DNA from: Aureobasidium sp. EXF-3400
Taxonomy: Eukaryota > Ascomycota > Dothideomycetes > Dothideales > Saccotheciaceae
Reading direction: 5' to 3'
DNA length: 64,000 nt
NCBI GenBank assembly: GCA_024195585.1
Contig: SWBL01000003.1
Location: forward strand, 1 to 64,000
Shown piece by piece: positions 22,570 to 32,412 of the stretch. The notes below the pieces were generated by a model. It had not been told where the DNA came from. It saw only the letters and a list, made by a program, of their open reading frames with translations, and made no database searches. Position 1 is the stretch's first letter, and each line of letters opens with the position of its first letter. The position numbers were made by a program, and so were the translations under genes.

Positions 22570-23439
22570 TCACGGGACTGGTGACGAGTGGGAGGTGTTG
22601 AGGATGTTCCAGACTTGAGGTGCTGTGACCTCTGCCAAAGACTTTTCGCCCTTCAACCACGACCTTTGTTGTTCCACGTCAAGTTTGAACACGGGAGCGC
22701 AAAGCTGCAACAACTCGCTGTCTGCGCTTATCAGACAAGACTGCTCGAGTTCCTCGTCTGCCGGGAATTCAAATCTCTCCTCTTCCCACATCTCCAGGTA
22801 TACGGTGGCAATTGAGAGGCAGTGACAAGCTGCTATGGGGCTACCCTCGACATAATGCAAGGCTACCATGCTCATCTCCGACCAGTATGACTGTTCGGGC
22901 CCAGTATAAGCCTCACCGAGCTTGGTCAAGTAGGAATGACTGTGTCTCTTCCATTCTTCGACGGTGTAGCCCCCTCTTCTGTTGGCATAATTCATAGAGA
23001 CATCGAGGATACGTCTCCTTGTTCGATCAAACTCGCTTCTGGCCGCCATGCGTCGTTGGTTGAATGCCTGACGAGCCTGGGCGATGTATATGCGGGCGCT
23101 TTGGACTGCCATCAGCGCCGAGCCTGCTTCTCCAAATGCTGTATCGATAGCACCGAAGTCGATCCCCTCGCCGATTTCAAGCTCCGTGAAAGCGTTTCCA
23201 GTCTGGTCTACATCAAGGCTGATAGTATCGCGGTGACGTCTCAATCTTGCTAGATGATCGTCAGTTTGATATTGGAAAAGACGAGCTTTTACCTCTGGTC
23301 CTGTTCTGTCGCGCTCGATGCGCGACTGGCTGACTGCTAGGATGTCGCGATTGGTCTGGTCAGCTCTTAGTCGGCGGAGGTAGGCATCGAAGTCTGCTGA
23401 GTCTCGGACGCGGTCGAGATTCGATTGGTTGTCTGACAT
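22570..23439 (-). CDS. Unrecognised 289-aa helical protein (SLF3)
   Basis: A single open frame starting MSDNQSNLDRVRDSADFDAY. It is rich in Arg, Asp and Ala and appears largely alpha-helical. YLRRLRADQTNRDILAVSQS, ARIYIAQARQAFNQRRMAAR and the segment around NYANRRGGYTVEEWKRHSH would form long amphipathic helices. The C-terminal part carries four cysteines and AACHCLSIATVYLEMWEEE. There is no signal peptide or membrane segment. Its 3' end touches minisatellite array 3. It is divergent from SLF4 with 355 bp between the start codons, and both proteins happen to be 289 residues. I do not recognise the family; the coding call rests on the long clean frame and its setting. Confidence 0.72.
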   Translation of the reverse strand: MSDNQSNLDRVRDSADFDAYLRRLRADQTNRDILAVSQSRIERDRTGPEVKARLFQYQTDDHLARLRRHRDTISLDVDQTGNAFTELEIGEGIDFGAIDTAFGEAGSALMAVQSARIYIAQARQAFNQRRMAARSEFDRTRRRILDVSMNYANRRGGYTVEEWKRHSHSYLTKLGEAYTGPEQSYWSEMSMVALHYVEGSPIAACHCLSIATVYLEMWEEERFEFPADEELEQSCLISADSELLQLCAPVFKLDVEQQRSWLKGEKSLAEVTAPQVWNILNTSHSSPVP

Positions 23440-23794
23440 TTTGATGATCCGACAAGGCCGTAGATGAATTGATGAAATCGACAAAGAAACGTGTGATGAG
23501 CCTTACTTGAGATGCAAGGGTGTCAGGAACGAGTAATTGATGTGGTGGTGGACTCGTGATCGTGTCGGCCTCACTCTTGAAGTCGCGGCTTCACTTATCG
23601 ACAAACCAAACAACACGCCAAGTGACTCGGAAGTGACCTGCAATCACCCAGAGTTGTAGTGTTTGCCGTCCTTGTTTATGCTTGCAAAATTCCAAACGAC
23701 TCGACTTTCCAACACAAAGGAACTCGCCAGCAATCACTACACAGCACACTTCCTTTTCTTGATTCTTATCTTCCCTTTCGAGAACTCATTCACC
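23440..23794. promoter_or_regulatory. Shared bidirectional promoter of SLF3 and SLF4
   Basis: 355 bp between two divergent ATGs. It contains C/T-rich stretches on the SLF4 side (CTTCCTTTTCTTGATTCTTA) just before the start, typical for fungal promoters. Coordinated expression of the two genes is an inference from layout. Confidence 0.45.
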
Positions 23795-24664
23795 ATGTGC
23801 GATCCATTCAACACAAGCACTGAAGCCGCTCTATGGGACGAGCGCGACGATCTCGACCCTTTCGTCGCCGAGCACTACGCGACTAACGCACAGCATGAGC
23901 TCGATCGTGCTCTCGCTGCCCCTCGTCCAGATGTGCAGCACGTTGCCAATGTCCGCCGCTTGCTGGGAAGTTATCATGCTCTCGCTGCTCTCGCTCGGCT
24001 CCCCGAGGACTCTGACTTTGAAGATGAAGAAGTCGCGGACAGCCGAAATGCTGCATTCGTTCACCCTGACCGCGCAGCGCTCATTGCATCCGGTGATGAT
24101 GGAACCGCAGCTTTGTCTTCTTCCTCCCGCAGTAGATCGATGTCTGCTAATCGTAATGATGGAATTGTAGCCTTTGTCGATGGTACCAATCATCGCTCTC
24201 GCGAATCTTCGGTCGAGTCGATCGACAGAGAAGATGTCTGGGACGATCGTGTTCGAGCCCAGCGTCATCGCCCTAACCGCAACCATCACGTACAACGATG
24301 GGCTCCTCAGCAACAGCATCGTGAGCAACAGATCGCCCATCAGCAACAGGTCCCTCAACAATGGGCTCCTCAGATGTTCTTCTATGGTCCGGTAGTGATA
24401 AACAACTACTTCGTTCCTCAAGCCGATTTCACCGCAGAGGCCAGGTCCTTCTTTTCCGACCCCGCCTCTCAACACTTCCATCACTTTGGCTCACTACCTC
24501 AACACGGCCCCAATGAGTACCAGCCACAGCAATATGGACAAAACCACGATGCCTATGATAATGGTTTCGATGAGATACCTGGTGGGCAAAACAGTGGAAA
24601 CAACAACTCCCGTCGTAGAAGGAGAAGAGGTGCCCGCAGAGGTAGACGTAGAGGTCATAACTGA
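23795..24664 (+). CDS. Unrecognised 289-aa Gln/Arg-rich protein (SLF4)
   Basis: I use the ATG at 23795 (MCDPFNTSTEAALWDERDD), because the frame upstream of it looks like 5' UTR. Residues about 28-72 form the putative family hairpin (NAQHELDRALAAPRPDVQHV, then RRLLGSYHALAALARLPED). A Ser/Arg segment follows, then a Gln/Pro-rich middle (QQWAPQMFFYGPVVINNYFV). The C-terminus is strongly basic (NNNSRRRRRRGARRGRRRGHN without a known domain), which could bind RNA or direct the protein to the nucleus. Minisatellite array 4 lies about 175 bp after the stop codon and in the same gene-relative orientation as the arrays near the other members. No close family is recognised. Confidence 0.75.
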   Translation: MCDPFNTSTEAALWDERDDLDPFVAEHYATNAQHELDRALAAPRPDVQHVANVRRLLGSYHALAALARLPEDSDFEDEEVADSRNAAFVHPDRAALIASGDDGTAALSSSSRSRSMSANRNDGIVAFVDGTNHRSRESSVESIDREDVWDDRVRAQRHRPNRNHHVQRWAPQQQHREQQIAHQQQVPQQWAPQMFFYGPVVINNYFVPQADFTAEARSFFSDPASQHFHHFGSLPQHGPNEYQPQQYGQNHDAYDNGFDEIPGGQNSGNNNSRRRRRRGARRGRRRGHN

Positions 24665-24834
24665 ACGCCAGCCGACCTCGAATCTATGAGCAGTCTTGGG
24701 TAAAGGCTATTGTCTGTTTTCTTGCATGATACAGACGTACGGGTTCTGTTTAGAAAACTGTTTTCTTTCAGCAGTTTCATCTGCTCTTGGGTGACTTTGA
24801 GAAGGATTGCGCGTTGATCCACGCCTTACTCTCT

Positions 24835-24990
24835 TCCTCGCCAACGTCTTGAGCCCTCTCAAAAGTTTGCTCTCCCCTTCTCTCATCGCCAACTACTTGA
24901 GCCCTCTCAAAGGCTGCTCCTTCTCTGTCGCCAACTTCTTGAGCCCTATCAAAGGCTGCTCCTCTCCTCCCGAACTCCATGAGCCCCTGT
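24835..24990. repeat. ~42-bp minisatellite, array 4 (inverted relative to arrays 1-3)
   Basis: Units such as GAGCCCTCTCAAAGGCTGCT and CGCCAACTTCTTGAGCCCTA are the reverse complement of the unit in arrays 1-3. Since SLF4 is on the plus strand while the others are on the minus strand, the gene-relative orientation is the same in every case. Confidence 0.88.
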
Positions 24991-26080
24991 CAAAGCATGC
25001 CTCTCGACTGACTCTTCCAATCTTGGTATCGCTAACAGAGTCGGGTCTACGACAGTTCCAAGGATGGGTCAACTTTTAGTTAGACTATACGTACCTTCAT
25101 GGCTCTGTGCACATTTATGGTGGCTCGCAGTTCTCACTTAGAATGTCAATACAAGACCAGTGCCAGATCTGCAACTATCGTTTCGATGTAATGAACATGT
25201 TTCTCTGCCTACTGTCTCCATGTGTTGATTGTGATTGCCTGAGGTGAGCTGTGATAAATATAGACTCTTTGGGATCTTGTGTCATCAACTTAGAATGGTC
25301 CTCTCCTTGGTCATAGGATGTTTTGGAAAGACTGTTGTGTAGATAAAATACTAAGCTGTGCATCAGTGACCTGGTAGGGGCTGTGACAAGTATCTGATGA
25401 CCTGCATGGAACTATTAACCACCTCAGAGCGAAAGCAAAAGCAAAATGATGATAGTCCCTCTGACTCGTGCAAAAACTTCCTGCTTCGCATGAACACGAA
25501 AAGCAGAAAAGCAGAAAAGCAAAAAAGAATAACTCGTCACCATCCAGATTCGAACCTCCAACCAGCAAAACATTAGACTCCGTACACCTAATATTCCCGG
25601 CTGCGCTTGCATTACCGGCTATTCCGCTCAGCCAAAGACCACATGTTTCTGGCTGAGTAGGTGAAGGGAAGGGCATTCTTGGTGATTATATAGCTTGCCT
25701 GAAGAGGGAAATATTCCAAGGAGATGCACATAAATAAAACGTCCCTCTCATATTGACCACAGCTATGAGCCAAAATCGAAAGTCTTGCGTGGCTGAAAAC
25801 AGGGAGAATTGTTGTCAAATAGAGAGGTGATAATGTATGTTCTGACAGAGGTACTCGCGCAATACAATCCAACATCGTCTACGAGACTAGTTCTGTATAC
25901 CATTTCGGTAGGCCACCACATCGTTCCGTCGATGCAGAGCTTGATAAGTACAAAAAGATCAATTCCGCCAGTCACAGGATCGAACTTGAGACCTTTGGGA
26001 GCGCAAAAAATAGGGGTTGGACCAATCAATCTATCACAGGCGCAGCTACTACACTAAAGTGAAGTCCTGCTGTCCGAAAA
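24991..26080. other. Noncoding stretch containing a tRNA-like unit
   Basis: No protein gene is supported over about 1.1 kb. It contains the tRNA-like sequence at 25.5 kb (separate entry) and ends at the foldback element. Confidence 0.5.
25520..25645 (-). pseudogene. Degenerate tRNA-like RNA polymerase III unit 1
   Basis: On the minus strand an A-box-like TGGCTGAGCGGAA sits in a 4-bp D-stem-like context (GGCT...AGCC). It is followed about 75 nt later by the B-box-like GAGGTTCGAATCTGG and then a T6 run. The T-stem and acceptor stem do not pair, so it is not a functional tRNA as read. It may be a tRNA pseudogene or a SINE head. The same combination occurs near 34.0 and 39.6 kb. Confidence 0.35.
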
Positions 26081-26082
26081 CA

Positions 26083-26517
26083 TGGTTGGTCCGTTAGGAA
26101 AGGAGACGGTTTCGCCATGATATAAGACCTCCCCATGTGCAAAGTTTTGTCACATAGATAGCTATAGAAATGCACAATACTTCCGAGGTCCGAAGCGCTT
26201 CCATTAAGAGTCGCTATGTTGTCGATTCTCTATAGGATCGCCTACCTTCTAGAAGTTATTATGCCTTTTTATAGTATCTTATCTTCGTAGGAGAAGGATA
26301 GGGAGTAGGGCATAAGTCTATATCTCCTATCCCTCTCCTACGACCGTCTACGGATTAGTTGCTATAGAAAGGCATAATGACTTCTAGGTTAGAGATGTAT
26401 CCAAGGAAAGCTAAGCATTTGTCGCTTTTCTATGGATGTTGTTCTATCTCGCGAAAGTATTATGCATTTTTGTAGCTGTCTATGTGACATAGCTTTGCAC
26501 ACGGGGGAGGACCAACC
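26083..26517. mobile_element. Foldback / MITE-like element, about 435 bp
   Basis: A long imperfect inverted repeat. The outer ends are GGTTGGTCC (26084-26092) and GGACCAACC (26509-26517). Inside these, CCCCATGTGCAAAG and GTCACATAGATAGCTATAG on the left correspond to the reverse complement of CTTTGCACACGGGGG and GTAGCTGTCTATGTGAC on the right. The central arms CTAGAAGTTATTATGCCTTT and AAAGGCATAATGACTTCTAG also pair. Almost the whole element could fold into one hairpin. It has no coding capacity. The left arm has an extra ~35 bp. Other, more decayed copies lie at 13.97, 18.64 and perhaps 19.8 kb. Target-site duplications are not obvious. Confidence 0.75.
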
Positions 26518-26835
26518 TCTTTGTTGACAGATCCAAGATCTTTGTAGTGATGATCGAAGTGGGAAAGCTCATGCGATCCGATCAATCTGCGAACAAACAA
26601 TGATCATGCAGTGACACAGCTATGCCAAGTGAATCGACCCACGAATTGCATATCCACCTTGTTGACGTAGATTTAAAGAATCAAGAATCGCTAACTCCTT
26701 GTAGATTGCTAAAACACTACATACCGGAAGTACCAACGCTAAACTCTTGTGTGCTCCAAGAATAAAACTGAAATGCCAACGCAAGACTGCTAGTTGATCA
26801 AACAAAAATTACAAAATCAACTCGTTGCTAGCTTT

Positions 26836-29800
26836 CTAGCATCCAGCAGGAAGCAAGCCCAAAATCTTTGACGAGCAATTGACTGACGAGGTTTTCGTAC
26901 TACTAGAAGCACTACTAGTTGAAGAAGTCGTTGTCTGAGCACTCGACGTCGGACGGCTTACACTCGAGCTCGACGATACAGACGTAGACGTGGGTCTCGA
27001 GGTTGTAGCACTTGATGTCGCTACCGGCGATGCGAGATTCGAGCTTGTGCTACTTGAAGTAGCTACCAGCGATATAACGCTTGAGCTCGTGGTTGTGGGC
27101 GTGTAGATAGTCGAGAAACTTGAAGCAGTTGATGAAGTGGTAGCGGCAGTTGATGGAGTGGTAGTGGTAGTCGCACATCTGGGTTGCCCAACAGCATTAC
27201 CACAACCCAATGCATTATACGGGTCTATTCCTCTGTGCGCCGAGGCAGCGGCGCTCGGTAGATTTTGAACAATTGAGTATGATGTACTTCGTGATGCAAC
27301 ACCTGTCGCCGAGACAACATCGACAACACGAGATTGTAGAAGAACAAGCATGACTGCACCAGGCAAGCTCTGTCCAGCGTTACTGTTCGTGTTGAGATTG
27401 CTGACAAAGGTGCATAGACCATTGACAAAAGACGACGCCAGACAGTTTGCGCTGAACGAGCAAGCGTTGCTACAAGCGGCGAGATTGGCGTATCCAGCCT
27501 GTGAAGTGATGTTGCTACTTGCTGGGTATGACTGGTTGCACAGAATACCGTACTCAGATCCGGAAGAATCAAGGTAGCTGTAACCGTTCAGGTTTGGGCA
27601 TGTAATATTTGTCGGATAAGCAACATTGGTCCCCGCATTTGATCCAACATTGGTGAAGGTTGAGTAGTAAGTGCACACACTTGAGGACGTCACATAAGTG
27701 GTTCCAATACACCCAGTGACGGTTCTGCAAGTGTTGACGCAAGACGCAAAGTCAACCTGTGAGTTCGAAGTGATAGGCACGCGCGAAACAGGTTCGCGGT
27801 TCTTGGCAAACCCAAACATGCCATGCTCGGGGACAGCACGCTTTTGGGATGCTCCATTGTTGTTGCACTGAATCTGGTACCCGTTGCCACTCTGATCGGT
27901 GTAATACGTTCCATCGTCGTCTGGGCATGTGAATACTGCTGATGATCTAGATACTGAGCCAGTGGGTGCTGCAGAGGAGGATGCCGCTGCTTGGCTGGGC
28001 GACGTATTTGTACTGGAAGGAGTGAGAGTAACTCCAACAAATGCCGACCCAACCACAGAGGAGAAAGATGCGCTAACACTCGAGAAACTACTACTCGGTG
28101 CGGCGCCTGAATCGGAACTCGACGTTGTAGTTGTGGTAGTGGTGATGGTGGTTGAGAATGGTGAAGGGGTTAATGTGTTGCCAACAAAGGCGACGCCGAC
28201 CGAAGATGAGTATGAACCGCTTATATCGCTTGACGTGCTGGCCGAGGAAATGAACAAAGCACTCGAGCTGGTCAGCAGTGAGGAACTCAACGCAGTAATC
28301 GATGAAGTTGTCGAGGTCACTGTACTTGTAACCGTACCGGGAGTTGGCGTGATATAGATAGTTTCTGACGAGACAACCACAGTGCTTGTCGTCGATGTCG
28401 TGAAGATGGGTATCGCTGTTGAAGATGGGCTGGAACTGCTAGTGACCGAAAAGGAGGTGAATGTACTGCTAGAGACCGCAGAAGACGGGGTCAAGCCACT
28501 GTCCACTGAAGATGAAGAACTGCTGCTAGGGACCAAAGATGAGGAGGTTGTACTGCTAGAAGTCACAAGGGACAAACTCGAACCACTGTCCACCGAAGAG
28601 ACAGATGAATAAGTGCTACTAGCGTCTCTGATCGTCAATGTCGTACCGGTCGTGGGTGTAGTAGCGGTCGTGGGTGTAGTAGCGGTCGTGGGTGTCGTTG
28701 CCATGCTGGGAGTCGTTGCCGTGCTGGGAGTCGTTGCCGTGCTGGGAGTCGTTGCCGTGCTGGGAGTCGTTACCGTGCTGGGAGTCGTTGCCGTGCTGGG
28801 AGTCGTTGCCGTGCTGGGAGTCGTTGCCGTGCTGGGAGTCGTTGCCGTGCTGGGAGTCGTCGCTGTGGTGGGCGTAGTGGCGGTGGTCGGTGTAGCTAGG
28901 ATCGAGCTGAGTGAGGAAGATCCATCAGAGCTGAAACTACTTGATACTGAAGAACTACTCGATGATGACGCGCTCGAGCTTATCGATGACGAGAGGCTAG
29001 AGCTCACGCTAGAACTGGAAGAAGAGGAACTGCTGGATATCATCGAACCCGAAGCTGAAGCTACATCCGCCAGAGATGAAATTGAGGACGAGACACTTGA
29101 GCTGCTTGAAGACGACGCGCTCGACGATGAAGAACTTCCTGACGAGGATAGAGAAGAGCTGACGCTCGAGGAAGAACTGCTTGATATGCTAGAAACGCTT
29201 GAGGAGGTTGCTGAGGCCATATCCGCCGAAGACGAAACATCCGAGGATATCGAGGACGAGACACTCGAACTGCTTGAAGATGAAACACTCGAAGAGGAAG
29301 AGCTGATAAATGAGGATATAGATGAACTCAGACTCGAACTGCTGCTGCTTGAAATGCTGGAAATGCTCGAGGAGGTTGCCGAGGCTATATCCGCCGATAA
29401 CGAGACATCTGAGGATATCGACGACGATACGCTCGAACTACTTGATGACGAAGCACTGGAAGAGGATGAACTGCTCAGGCTAGAGCTGCTGCTGCTGGAG
29501 TATGAGGAAGATATCGACGCGGAAACCGAGACCAGGTCCGCCGAAGACGAGATATATGAGGATACCGATGATGAGACGCTCGAACTGCTTGAAGATGAAG
29601 CACTGGAAGAGGAAGAACTGCTCAGGCTTGAGCTAACTGAACTGGAACTGGACGATGTTGCTGAGGCCAAGCTTGCCGAAACGCCTTGTGCGTAAGACGC
29701 CGAAGAAGATATCGACGACGAGACGCTAGAACTGCTTGAGGAGCTTGAAGAGGATAGACTCGAACTGAGGCTGCTAGAAACCGAGGAGCTTGACGAAGAT

Positions 29801-32412
29801 GAGAGACTAGATGAAGTACTGCTTTGAGAAGAGGCGGATGCGGTAGATGAAACACTCGAGCTGATAGATGACGATTGACTGGAACTGGAAGAACTTGAGG
29901 CTGACGAGCTGCTGCTACTACTGACCGAGGAAGAAAAAGATGACGACGAAGAAGAGCTTTGGCTGGAGGAAATTGACGCGGTGATCTGGCCCGCGGAGCC
30001 ACTGGCCAAAGATGATACCGATGAGGATATCGAGGAAGAAGAACTCGATGATATAGAACTCGATATCGACGATGATACACTCGAACTACTGCTGCTCGAT
30101 GAGGAAGAACTAGAACTGGAACTGCTTGATATTGAAGCAGTGATTTGACTAGCCAGGCCGCTGGCCGTTGAAGAAATTGACGAAGATACCGAGGATGAAG
30201 AACTTGATGATAGAGAACTGGAACTTGACGAGGATAGACTCGAACTACTGCTGCTTGATGAGGAGGAGCTGGAACTGAGACTGCTGCTTGAGATCGAAGC
30301 AGTGATCTGGCTGGCCAGGCCACTGGCCGTTGAAAAAATCGACGAAGATACCGAGGAAGATGAACTCGATAATATAGAACTAGAAACTGACGAGGATACA
30401 CTCGAACTGCTACTGCTCGATGCTGATGAGCTACTAGAACTTGAGCGCGATGAGGATGAAGAGATTGACGCAGTGATCTTGCCAGCGGTATTGCTCGCGA
30501 AGGATGATACCAAAGAAGACGCGCTCGAAGATATTGAGCTTGAGACCGATGAGGAAGAGCTCGAAGATATCGAGCTGGATTGAGAACTTGACACGCAACT
30601 CGATGAGGACGAGGAACTTGATGATGACGAGGAGGCTGAAGCAGTGACCCCACCCGCCGAACTGCTCAACAGAGAAGATACCGAGGAGGATACGCTGCTA
30701 GAACTGGAAGAACTTAGACTGCTCGATATTGACGAGGACGACGACGAAGAAAGCGGGCTGGATGCGCTAGAACTGCTAGAACTGCTCGAACTTGATAGCG
30801 AGGAAGAAGATGCCGATGCTGTAGCTCCGCCGGCCGAGCTGCTCAGTATGGAGGATACTGAGGAGGATGCGCTACTTGACGATGATGAGGATTGACTACT
30901 CGAAACAGAAGAACTAGAACTGCTAGAAACAGAAGAACTAGAACTACTAGAACTAGAAGAGCTCGAACTGCTGGAAACCGACGAAGCAGTGATCTGGGAG
31001 GCGGTACTGCTTAGCGAGGATGATTGACTACTCGAAACTGATGAACTAGAACTGCTTGAAACTGATGAGCTAGAACTGCTCGCGATTGAAGAGCTGGAAC
31101 TGCTCGAAACTGACGAGCTAGAACTGCTCGAAATTGACGAGCTAGAGCTGCTCGAAACTGAAGCAGAAGAAAGTGACGAGGCGGTAATCGCACTAGCTGA
31201 ACTGCTTAATAGAGATGATGTCGATGAGGACACACTGCTGCTAGAACTGCTTGATACTGACGAGGATGAGGACGAAGAAAGCGAGCTGGAAACGCTAGAG
31301 CTGCTGGAACTTGATTCTGACGATGAGGAAGACGAAGCAGTGATTCGACCAGCCGAGCTGCTGACCAGAGATGAGACTGACGAAGACACACTACTGCTGG
31401 AACTGCTCGAAACCGACGAAGACGAAGACGAGGACAGCGATGAGGATAGACTAGAACTGCTAGAACTGCTGGAACTGGAAATCGACGAGCTGCTGGATAG
31501 GAAGGCAGTAACCTGAGAGTTGGTGCTGCTTAGCGACGACGATAAACTGCTCGAGATAGATGAACTTGACGAAGAAGACAGAGATGAGCTTGCACTAGAA
31601 CTGCTGGAACTTGATGCCGAAGAACTAGAACTCGATGATGAGGAGCTGGATTGGGAGGAGGTGGCTTGCGCGGCGGTGCTGCTCAATGAGGATGAGAGAC
31701 TACTTGAAACCGAAGAACTTGACGACGATGAGAGTGAACTCGATAGACTGGAACTGCTAGAACTTGATGCCGAAGAACTAGAACTTGAGGAGGAACTGGA
31801 TCGCGAAGCAGTGATCTGAGAATTGGTGCTGCTCGACACGGAAGAACTTGATGACGAGGAGAGTGAACTGGACAGGCTGGAACTGCTGGAACTTGAGAGA
31901 CTAGAACTGCTGGAACTTGACAGGCTGGAGCTGCTAGAACTGCTGGAACTGGAACCTGCCGAAGAACTGGATATTGACGCGGTGATCTGAGAGTTCGTAC
32001 TGCTCAGGGATGAAGATATGGACGAGGAGACTGACGACGACGAGCTTGAAGAACTTGAACTGGAAACCGACGACAGGCTAGAACTGCTAGAACTTGAAAC
32101 GGAAGAACTTGAAGAACTTGATGAACTTGATGAAGCGGAGGACAGCGAGCTCGAGGTTGACGTGGTTGTGGTTGTCGCACCAGTGTAAATGACACTGCCG
32201 GCAGAGTTCGTGGTGTAGCCGGTAGGATAGACGGTAACTGTGACGGTGACCGGGCATGATTCTACAAGTTGAGGTCAGCGATCGTATCTTCGATCGACGA
32301 CAGGATCGCACATACGCGTTGAGGTAGCAGTTGGTTGAGGGCTTGTCTGACCAGTGACATGAGACGAAAGCGCTAAAAGAGCCAACAGAAGAGGTTTGCT
32401 AAGATGCTTCAT
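26836..32412 (-). CDS. Giant secreted Ser-rich (mucin/adhesin-like) protein with apple/PAN-like modules
   Basis: Exon 1 (32316-32412) encodes a signal peptide, MKHLSKPLLLALLALSSHV then TGQ. A 53-nt intron (GTATGT...TTGTAG) follows, and exon 2 runs 26836-32261 in one frame, for about 1840 residues. Residues about 75-1150 are almost only serine with Val/Leu/Ile/Ala spacers, punctuated at least a dozen times by ITAS motifs (QITASISSS, GKITAS). A Thr/Pro block of TATTPS repeats follows. Two cysteine modules come near residues 1475-1570 and 1583-1655 (FTCPDDDGTYYTDQSG...QIQC and ITCPNLNGYSYLDSSG...GILC, each ending in NTC/NAC-x-CIG/CLA patterns), similar to fungal apple/PAN-like domains. An S/T-rich tail ends LGLLPAGC. 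I see no GPI-signal. Heavy O-mannosylation and a cell-wall or adhesion role are inferred. Confidence 0.85.
28640..28905 (-). repeat. 18-bp coding minisatellite (TATTPS repeats)
   Basis: About 14 tandem units, read on the plus strand as GTGCTGGGAGTCGTTGCC and variants, encode Ala-Thr-Thr-Pro-Ser-Thr on the minus strand. The central units are nearly identical while the outer ones vary, so copy number probably changes by slippage or unequal exchange. It lies inside the giant Ser-rich gene. Confidence 0.9.

Noticed and set aside
25950..26030. Another possible B box (AGTTCGATCCT on the minus strand)
   Set aside because: No A box at suitable distance and no T-stem pairing.
19201..26517. Retrotransposon or transposase genes behind the island
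   Set aside because: No reverse transcriptase, integrase or DDE transposase motif could be found in any frame; only noncoding foldback elements are present.
28613..29695. Long acidic open frame on the plus strand inside the Ser-rich gene (Glu/Leu/Asp-rich)
   Set aside because: It is the antisense of the serine codons and has no start context, splice sites or domain; the minus strand has signal peptide and cysteine modules.
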